Source of the DNA: Stomorhina lunata
Taxonomy: Eukaryota > Arthropoda > Insecta > Diptera > Rhiniidae
NCBI GenBank assembly: GCA_933228675.1
Contig: OW121742.1
Coordinates: 34,668,218 to 34,732,217 of the forward strand
Direction of reading: 5' to 3'
Length of the DNA: 64,000 nucleotides
Below, piece by piece: positions 56,480 to 64,000 of the stretch. The notes below the pieces were generated by a model. It was not told the DNA's origin, did not search any database, and was given only the letters and a program-made list of their open reading frames with translations. Position 1 is the first letter of the stretch. Each line of letters starts with the position of its first letter. Both the position numbers and the translations under genes were made by a program.

Positions 56480-58250
56480 AATGCGAGTTCCCCTGGATAG
56501 TCGACTATCAAGGAACTAGTTTTTGTTAAGCTGTGGATACAAGAAGTGAAGACCTGGATTAAAAGCAACAAGGCATCGGGCGATGACAATATCTCAGCAG
56601 AGATGCCTTTATGTGATTTTAAAGGATCAACGAGATTGTGCATTTGTTCATAAAATATGGAAAGTAGAAGCTCTGCCAATCTACTGGAATGAAGGCAAAA
56701 AAGAGTGACTCTAAAGACTGTACAACTACAGGGGAATAACACTTCTTTCAATACCGAGCAAGATACTAAGTCAAGCAATTTTGAACAGAATGTCCCATGC
56801 AGTTTCCTTTACACTCCGCGAAAACCAGTGTAGGTTAAGTTAGAACCGCATTTTGCGTTGTTGAGGCACTTGGTAACGCTCCTGTAAACCTTTGCAAATC
56901 CTTAATATATGGTTGCCGAAGCGCATACGAAATAAAGATCTACTAAATGCCACAAACTAAATCCCTGCTTCTATAGAGACCGTGAGCCAAAATGGTGGTG
57001 CATAGCCCAAATACCAACATTGCTCAACGAGCTTCGTTGGAGCTTTGTAGTAAATTCCGCACTCCCCATTTAACTAGCGTTTATCGACTTTATGAAAGCC
57101 TTTGACAGTTTCAATAGGAGCTACAATATTTGTGGAGAATTTTGGAAAATGTACGTGAATTTTAAATGTTAGGACTAGACACAAAGGTAAACTCTCAAAT
57201 CCGTTCGAAGTTTCTACTGGAATAAGGAAAAAATGCATTTTGCCACGTATACTTTTTATACTCGTCATCGACAACCTAATAGTAGACGAAGTATCCAATT
57301 GACACCTTTTAAACAACTCGAGAACTTGGAATTTGCTGATGACGTATGTCTTCTAAACCAAAGCTCATTATCCTCAAGCAAATACTAACGCTATCAGAGT
57401 TGAATGTCAAACAGCTGGGCCAATACAAAGAGTACGGAGGCTATGGTGCGAACCAGTCAACACGCCTCAAGTTGAATAACGAGGACATTGGATGTTTAGG
57501 TACTTTCAATTATCTGGGAAGTTTGTTATCTACAAAAGGTGGCACCGACGAGAAAATTTAATCGCGTATTATTAGGGCTAAATCTGCATTCGGTATTGTC
57601 CGAGCTATTGGGAAATTTTGGCAAGTATTAATAACAACTAAGTTACGAAGATTTATCTCGAATGTGAAGTTCATCCTGTATTAGGGTTGCGGAACTTGGT
57701 AGCGAACAAATGGTCATCGATACGCCAGGCGTATATCGATGACATTTGGCGTTACAAACCTTTGCAAATCCTTAATATTTGGTGGCCGAATCGCATAAGA
57801 AATAAAGATCTACTACTACTGCATCATTAGAAGAATGTCAGTGGAAATGGCGATGCTTAGGCCACACACTTCAAAGGTGAAATATCAACATTACTCGATT
57901 AGCGCTTCGTTGGAATCCACGGGATTTCAACTTTAGTTATCTGGGAAGTTAGTAATCTACAAGAGGTGGTTAGTAATCTACAAGAGATGAGGACATTGAA
58001 TCGCGTATTATTAAGGCAAAGTCTGCATTTGACATTCTCTGAACAATTTGGAAATCTTGGCAAATAATCAAATTACAAATATACAACTCGGAATGCCAAG
58101 TCCTTCCTGTATTAGGATTGCGGAACATGGTTACGCACAAATGTCATCGATATGCGACTGCAAATCTTTGCAATTTGGCGAACCTGCTAGAACGTAGAGA
58201 AGTTAAATTGATGCGGAGTTTCAAGCAACAACCTATTCATGGAATGACGT
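56480..58250 (+). pseudogene. LINE reverse transcriptase relic, rearranged
   Basis: Broken pieces of a non-LTR retrotransposon polymerase, in order: KASGDDNISAEM (about 56565), NYRGITLLSIPSKILSQAIL (about 56724), AFIDFMKAFDS (57075-57108), the catalytic FADD in LEFADDVCLLNQ (about 57330-57360), then FNYLGSLLSTKGGTDEKI (to 57561) and a C-terminal WWPNRIRNKDLL (about 57780). The C-terminal segment also occurs out of place at 56880-57060, between the NYRGITLL and FIDFMKAFD pieces, and the 57480-57700 segment is partly repeated at 57930-58140. Many stops and shifts mean no activity. The clade is not certain. Confidence 0.85.
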
Positions 58251-59112
58251 AAGGATGGTTGATGCACTATGTTCCTCTGGAAGTCAAGGATAACAGAAGA
58301 AGAAGAACATTACAGATAAATCAACATTATCCGTTTGCATACAACATAGACACAATAGCTTTTGTCAAAGGCAATATCCAATGGAATTTTGAATGGAAAG
58401 AAATGAATAAATTCAATTCCGAAGAATATACAATTAGATGCTTCTGCATCGATCGAAACTGGCAATGGTCGGTGAGGTAAAAAAATATCCCAACCAAGTC
58501 ACTTGAGGACTATTGTACTCATGATGGAAAATGAAAGGCTAACTTTGTACCTGACGGTATCTTTTGGCTTAAAATACAAGTCATTCTTCTGATGCTACCA
58601 ATAAAAGCTAGTAGCGTCGAAGCGGCGCTGGGATAAGCAACATTGACATTTGAAGCCTCTCGACAGCTTAGTTACACTTTAGATGGCTTTGTATTTGCTT
58701 CCAAAAACTTAACTAGCCATTAACTTTAAGAAGCTCAAAAATTTTTGAAATCCCCATAAGTTTCTCATAGATTGAAATCGATTATGGGTCTTGTAATAAT
58801 AGTATTTCTGAAAATTTCAAACATTGACTCTCAAACCCGAAATCGAACGAATCGGTACCAAAGATCTTTTAGTGCAAAAGATTCGATTTAGGTACTGCAA
58901 GCTAGAGTTGTTGTTGTTGTAACTGCATTATTATTGATAATATCGCAGAAGTATCAGCCTTTGGTCGGAATCTCAAGATTTCCGAGTCGTTCGTGGACGA
59001 AGAACTGACTGCCGTGGAAACTGTAAGCCCTAATAATATGGACTCCTTGCGATCTTGAAGATGGTAATACCCAACAACCCAAATAGCTCCTAGTGAGATA
59101 TTTGTAAAATAA
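58251..59112. other. stretch with one unrecognised open frame
   Basis: 58259-58480 (plus) reads MMHYVPLEVKDNRRRR and on, ending QWSVR, with mixed composition rather than low complexity. It could be a remnant of the LINE region or of another gene, but I do not recognise it. The rest holds nothing identified. Confidence 0.35.
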
Positions 59113-59332
59113 AAAATTAAATTTGACTCAGATGGATCAAACCGGAACTTGGGCGAGGACTTCGATATCCTGCATCACGATTTATTAATAAGTCTATCGA
59201 TTGCAGATTTAAGAGACCAGTGCGGAAAACTTAAATGCAAACGTTTATCAGATCAAGTTATAGTCGTCACCGATTCTGTGTATGATTATACCACTTGCAT
59301 TACAAAAAACGATCGACTATTTATGCCCTTCA
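59113..59332 (+). pseudogene. unrecognised coding-like fragment cut by a DINE-1 insertion
   Basis: An open stretch from 59113 reads KIKFDSDGSNRNLGEDFDIL and continues through ADLRDQCGKLKCKRLSDQVI to ITKNDRLF, where DINE-1 copy F begins. Its balanced composition differs from the AT-driven frames of the window. No domain is recognised and no splice sites were defined. After copy F (60078 on) the frame is not obviously resumed. Confidence 0.3.
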
Positions 59333-60077
59333 CCACCAAAGGTGGAAAGGGTATTATAAGTTTGTGCTGTTGTATGTAACGCATAGAAATATTTGTCTCA
59401 GACCCACCTTTTAGTATACCAATAGACTTAGAATCACTTTCTGAGTCGATTTAGCGATGTCCGTCCCCTGGACCCTCATGTAAACCATGTAATCAATGTA
59501 CAGGTCGCAATTCTAAAGATAATTTGATGAAATTTGGCACAGATAATTTTTTTGATAGTGGGACCATTCGTCAAAATCGGTCCATTATTTATGGTACCTC
59601 CCATAGCTCCCACTTACCAGAATTAATATATTTTCCACAAATATCAATATTTTTTTTATGAACTTTAAATGAAATACTGCTTATGTAAACCTAAATCACT
59701 GTTAAAATCGGTTCACATTTGAACATAGCTCCCATACAAACTCTTCTTTAAAAATGCACAAAATGGGACAAAAATTACTAAAACGCTCGTAAATCTAAAG
59801 ATAATGAGAATTTCAAGTTTATTTTTTTCATACATAATTTTTGTAACAACTATAATCAATTTGCCAAATTTAAAGATAATCGGTCCACATTTGACCCTAG
59901 CTCTTATATAAGTCCAAATGAAGGAAACAGCTTAAATATATAAATTTAGAGAAATGTTTGTATGATGGCAAAATTTAGCAAATATTTGTCTTTATACAGG
60001 AAAAAGAACACCTTTGACCTAAGAGGTGAGGGGTATCGTATGGTCGGGCTTAATCGACTATAGCATTTTCTTACTTG
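59333..60077 (+). mobile_element. DINE-1-like element, copy F, complete
   Basis: Runs from ATGCCCTTCACCACC to TTTTCTTACTTG, 745 bp, with TT on each side (59331-59332, 60078-60079). Same order of segments as copy B. The GTCCGTCC core is shortened to GTCCGTCCCCTGG. The 3' hairpin is present with a changed loop side (GGTCGGGCTTAATCGAC). Confidence 0.9.
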
Positions 60078-61730
60078 TTTTCAATTGTTTTGGATGTAGA
60101 GACATTAACTGAACATTTGGCATCTTCCGTGCTTGTACGGCCACATCGAAATTCAGAAACAACTAATTTTAAGTCCTTTCGTTTCCTATATCTTGCCCCT
60201 TCAAACCCATGAAGAAACGGCTCGTTGGAAAGATATTTTATTCTAATGTCGAAATCATTAAATGCCCATTTTGATGACCTCGATATATCATATTTTTCGT
60301 AAGGGATAAATGTTGGTCTAAGTGAGGATCAATTGAGTTTTTCTTAAGGAAATTGTTGGTCGATTGCAAACCGTGTTTATGACTCTACGAGTATTACGAA
60401 ATGTTGTAAATATGTGAATAGTGATATTTCCTTTAAAGCGTGTACCCTATCCACCAACATTTCCCCTGACATACCTCTACAGAACCAATAATTTGGTTTT
60501 TTGTGTTCAGTAGATCTTCATTTCTTGTGCGATTCGGCCTCTCCTTATTTGCAAAGGTTTGCAGGCGCACACCAATGGCATTTATTTTCTCTTAAGTTTT
60601 TTATCCGACATTATGTTTCGCCAAACCATTGTGCAATATTGTTTCATAACATCATAATTAAAATCTACCGATGCAGATTGTTATTACACAGGAGAACTCT
60701 TTCATATGATTTCTTATATGTTATACTTTGCCTCTTCACTAAGGTCGTCATCGTCTGGTTCTTACATATCAGCTTCTCAACCAGAGAGAGTATCAATTTA
60801 TATTAAATCTTAAACTGTTTTCATATCAAAACACTATCGAACCAAACAACATTCTCCCCAGAACATACATAAAAAAACCCAAGTCATAACAACATCTCTC
60901 AACTCGACAAACGAATCTTAACGAATTTTCGTATACACCTGAGATTTGCAAGAGCAAAAATACAGGTAGTCATTGAGGTAAATTGTTGATGTTGTTTTTG
61001 CATCAAATTGAAAAAATAACTCCAGCATCCACAAGCCCAACTCATACAACTCGTTTTTTTTTAGTATGAGGTTGGAGAACAAAACAAAATCAACAGCAAC
61101 CACATAAAATCCACATCCTCAAACCATTTGCAGTTGAATGATGCTGGATGTTGCTGTTGTTTTTCTACCTTCATACCAACAACTTCTGAGAATCGTGTGT
61201 GCATTACTTACCTTGCTACATTTAGGTTCGTTTTTGGGGTTGTTTGTCCAACTGATGGTGGGCTAGCTCCACTTCCAACCATTCACACTAACTCTTTTGA
61301 GTGTGTGCACACACTTTTGCATTGATGTTGAAGCTGCTGTTGCTGCATTCAATTTGGTGGCTGCTACTGTTGCTCAAAAATGATTGGTAAGCTGTTTTTT
61401 TCCTTTAGTTTTTCTCTTTTTGTTAATAGATATCCATGAACAGTTGAAACACGAGTTGGGCACAATGTGCAGTACTTTATTTTGCTAGGAAGCTTTCTTA
61501 CAAACAAACTTGTATACATTTGAAAATTTATTTCCATCGACAAACTCCCAGTTTTCTATTTCAACTCATTAGGGTTTGAGTGAAAATTTTGATTTCCTTT
61601 GTTTGTTGCATGCTTCCAAAGTAGTAAATAGACTATTATTGCATAAGTGATTAATTTTAGGCAGAAAAAAGCTAATAATCTTAAACCCCATAAATTTTTA
61701 AAGCTTTAGAATAAAGTTTGTTTTTTAATA
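60078..61730. other. upstream intergenic or first-intron stretch
   Basis: No gene established. On the minus strand TAGCAAG then GTAAGTAATG (junction 61212/61211) is a near-perfect splice donor and could end an untranslated first exon of the His-rich gene about 8.4 kb upstream of its ATG. No start or partner acceptor can be fixed. The open frames 60501-60806 and 61128-61325 are not recognised. Confidence 0.3.
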
Positions 61731-63030
61731 AAGAGTGTTCTAAAAAAAATATGCATTTACTATTTTTGACAAAATTTATCCATAGTGCAAGAAATAAATT
61801 ATTTTTTGATCAAGTTAGTTTCTATAGATATGTCAGATACTATTATTTTAGAAATTATTAATTTTCAATAGTTATTTCAATCAAAATGGACTGCGAAAAA
61901 AAAGTTCGTGAAAATATAATTAAAACTTTTCAAAAAAATCCGTCATGGACTTTTAAAAAAATAGCTAAAAATTTGAAAGTTGACCCTCGAACGGTTTCTA
62001 ATGCCATCAGACGATATAAGAAAAACCTGAGCATTGAAAGAAAACCTGTATCAGGGAGGAAAAAAAGGTCCTACAGATATTGGTAAGGCAAAAGAAGTCG
62101 AGCGACTCTTTCGATGAGCGCCTAACACTTTTTTAAGAAAAGCAGCTCGTACGGTGAAATGATCTACGAATTTTGCACATAGAGTCAAAGCTTATGCTGG
62201 ACTGAAGACATATAAAGTCCAAAAGGTTCCAGATCGCAATGCTATAAAGAACTTAAAAGCAAAAAAGAGAGCGAAAAAATTGAAGTCTGATTTTATAAAA
62301 AAAAATACACCTGTTGTGTGATGGATGATGAAACATGCGTACTGGCAGACTTTTCTCAACTTCCTGGTCAAGATTTTTATGTTGCTGATAAACGGGGCAA
62401 TGTTCGGCAAGAGTTTCGCACAATAAAACAAACAAAATTCCCTAAGAAGTTTCTCGTGTGGCAAGCTATTTGCAGTTGTGGCAAAAGAAGTAAAGTATTT
62501 GTGGCATCTGACACAATAAACACAGAAATTTATATAAAGGAGTGCCTACAAAAACGGTTGTTACCCTTTTTAAGAGAGCACAGAGTGACTAAATTTTTTT
62601 GGCCCGATTTGGCATCATGCCATTATGGAAAAAAGGCACTTGAGTGGTACTCAAAGAATAATGTCATTTTTGTACCACGAGAGGCAAATCCACCTAACTG
62701 TCCAGAACTTCGGCCTGTGGAAAGGTATTGGGCTCTGGTAAAAAAGGAATTGAAGAACACAGAAAAGATTTCCAAGAACATGTCCGATTTTAAGCGCAGG
62801 TGGAACACACGATCCAAAAAGGTATCAGAAGCAACTGTAAAATCTTTAATGGGAGGGTTTCCGAAAAAAGTCGATAATTTTGCAAAACCCGAGTACTAAG
62901 TAAACATTTTAATGCTAAATTATTTTGTATAATATGTCATTATATTTGCGTATTTTGTAGAGTTTTTATATTAAAAGGTTTGATTTTTATTTAAGAAAAT
63001 CCAACTACAAATTTTATTTAGAGCACTCTT
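61731..63030 (+). mobile_element. DD37E Tc1/mariner-superfamily element, copy 2
   Basis: A 1,300-bp element between TA dinucleotides (61729-61730, 63031-63032), with ends AAGAGTGTTCTAAAAAAAAT and, inverted, AAGAGTGCTCTAAATAAAAT. Same structure as copy 1 in the opposite orientation. Confidence 0.95.
61886..62899 (+). pseudogene. DD37E transposase, copy 2, several breaks in the N-terminal half
   Basis: ATG at 61886 gives 66 codons with the helix-turn-helix, then a frameshift where an A-run is one longer than in copy 1 (A7 against A6, about 62060). Further stops replace an Arg (TGA at 62115) and a Cys (TGA at 62160). A second shift lies at an A9 run near 62298-62306. The C-terminal DDE half (from the ATG at 62321 to 62899) is fully open and differs from copy 1 at seven residues by eye, with all catalytic residues kept (MDDET, FWPDLASCHYG, PELRPVERYW). 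Confidence 0.9.
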
Positions 63031-63434
63031 TAATTTCGAAACTCAAATACCGTCGGAGTTAATAGATCACAATTTTTAACTGTATTCGATCTTTAGTATA
63101 TAATCCTGCGATCTTTGAAAACATTCAAATAATTTGACGAAGGAAAGCTTTCTTAACCTTAAACAAGAATTAGGATTCCGAAAGATTATTTACTATTCGT
63201 TTAAATTGGACTAGAGCCTTTCTATTCAGTATTTTTTGCGAAAGTTAAATTGTGGCTTTAGATCAGTGACAACAACAACTCCTACCACTAGATTAGATTA
63301 GGTAATAGGACCTCACAGAAAACTGTGAGATTATGCACAAGACCATGGGTGTTGATCCATAGTCCGTCCTCGATTCAGCAGCTTCATTTCTAGAAGCATT
63401 ACCAACATTTAGCACATTTTGTTTTCCTCCTTTA
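63031..63434. other. likely 3' tail region of the LINE to the right
   Basis: On the minus strand this would be the LINE 3' untranslated end. ACTAGATTAGATTAGGTAAT at about 63288 may mark the end. Nothing else was recognised in 63031-63280. Confidence 0.4.
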
Positions 63435-64000
63435 TCAGTTCACATAAAGCTTCGACAATTTGATATATTTTATCATCTTTAGCGGATGCACGTTCCTTAG
63501 ATCTTCTAGATTCTGAAAAAAGTAAGAATCAAAACATTTAAATTGATTGTTAGATAGTGCATCACATTTACAAAGGAAGTGGTACGTATCTTCTTCTTCT
63601 TCGTTGCACCATCTACACATATCGTCATTTCTTAAACGTATTTTTTTCTAAAAGTACCTTAAGTTATTATGCCCAGTTATGAAACTTACATACATATAAC
63701 CTTAAATCATCTTTATCCATATTTAATATAGTTTCTTGTGTGTTAATATCTCTTGTCTGCCATAGAGCTTTCATTTGAGTACATTGCGTTGAGTTATTCC
63801 ACAATGCATTTGATTCAGATTTAAATTTGTTTCTCATATTCTGGAAAATTGAGCAGAGCCCAGGGTAAACCTCCATACATGCTGCATTTCCATTCAGGTC
63901 TGCTCCAGTGCGTGCCAATTCATCTGCTTTCTCTTTGCCCAGTATATTATTATGGCCTGGTACCCAGCACAGTTTTAAAAAGTGTTGTTCGTTGAGAACC
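63435..64000 (-). pseudogene. LINE ORF2 C-terminus: RNase H and Cys/His region, frameshifted, partial
   Basis: The frame is open from the right edge of the window (64000) down to 63667. It carries LKLCWVPGHNNILGKEKADE and LARTGADLNGNA, the standard end of the RNase H domain in jockey/R1/I-like LINEs (WVPGH and EKADELAR). After frame disruption near 63620-63665 the next segment, 63620-63435, begins RNDDMCRWCNEEEEDTYHFL and CKCDAL, the C-x2-C...H...C knuckle that follows RNase H in these elements. The reverse transcriptase would lie beyond the window. Disrupted, so inactive as seen. Confidence 0.85.

Noticed and set aside
58259..58480. A 73-codon plus-strand frame as a gene
   Set aside because: It has no recognised domain, no supporting splice sites, and lies at the end of a scrambled LINE; kept only as an unrecognised frame.

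Overview
This is an AT-rich piece of a eukaryotic nuclear genome, almost certainly from a higher fly (brachyceran Diptera, perhaps a blow fly or house-fly relative). The evidence is at least seven copies of a DINE-1/INE-1-like Helitron relative, DD37E and DD34D mariner elements, a Transib element, a tRNA-headed SINE, LINE remnants, and GT-AG splice sites. Species and chromosome cannot be read from the sequence. There are no bacterial genes, operons, CRISPR arrays or intact RNA genes. Most long open frames are low-complexity translations of minisatellites or shadows of transposon genes.

One host gene can be assembled, on the minus strand. A first coding exon (52791 to 52466, His/Ala-rich, transcription-factor-like composition) ends in a GT donor and joins in frame to a 33-nt exon (1283 to 1251) and then a 48-nt exon (546 to 499). 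All three exon ends leave the same phase, and both small exons are multiples of three. If this is right, 1284 to 52465 is one intron of 51,182 bp and nearly everything else in the window lies inside it or upstream of the gene. I do not recognise the protein.

Layout: 1-5062 minisatellite blocks around the two small exons. 6329-10918 a DINE-1-like element whose middle has become a 3.4-kb minisatellite plus a 274-bp near-perfect palindrome. 12429-13727 a DD37E mariner. 13814-15155 a TIR element with six copies of a CGTCCGTCAC-type box. 15233-15630 transposon debris. 15935-26540 four minisatellite blocks with a cleanly inserted DINE-1 copy and a TIR element. 27351-28006 a promoter/LTR-like block and a candidate plus-strand exon. 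28735-40425 long arrays that twice flip orientation. 42235-43535 a Transib-type element with a perfect 5-bp target duplication. 44585-50021 two copies of a CAGGGGTG-TIR element, one carrying a second element, next to a DD34D mariner relic. 50811-51865 a DINE-1 copy split by a SINE. 52466-52791 the first coding exon. 54292-56402 DINE-1 pieces around a Helitron-like insertion with a 132-bp tandem array. 56480-58250 a scrambled LINE. 59333-60077 another DINE-1 copy. 61731-63030 a second DD37E mariner. 63435-64000 a LINE RNase H end running off the window.

The dominant signal is a set of related minisatellites of 30-31 bp that fill roughly 22 kb, about a third of the window. One family has A-tracts spaced close to the DNA helical repeat. 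The others look like doubled units of about 15 bp. They occur in both orientations, carry higher-order duplications, and in one case sit wholly inside a mobile element, which suggests how the arrays arose and spread in this intron.
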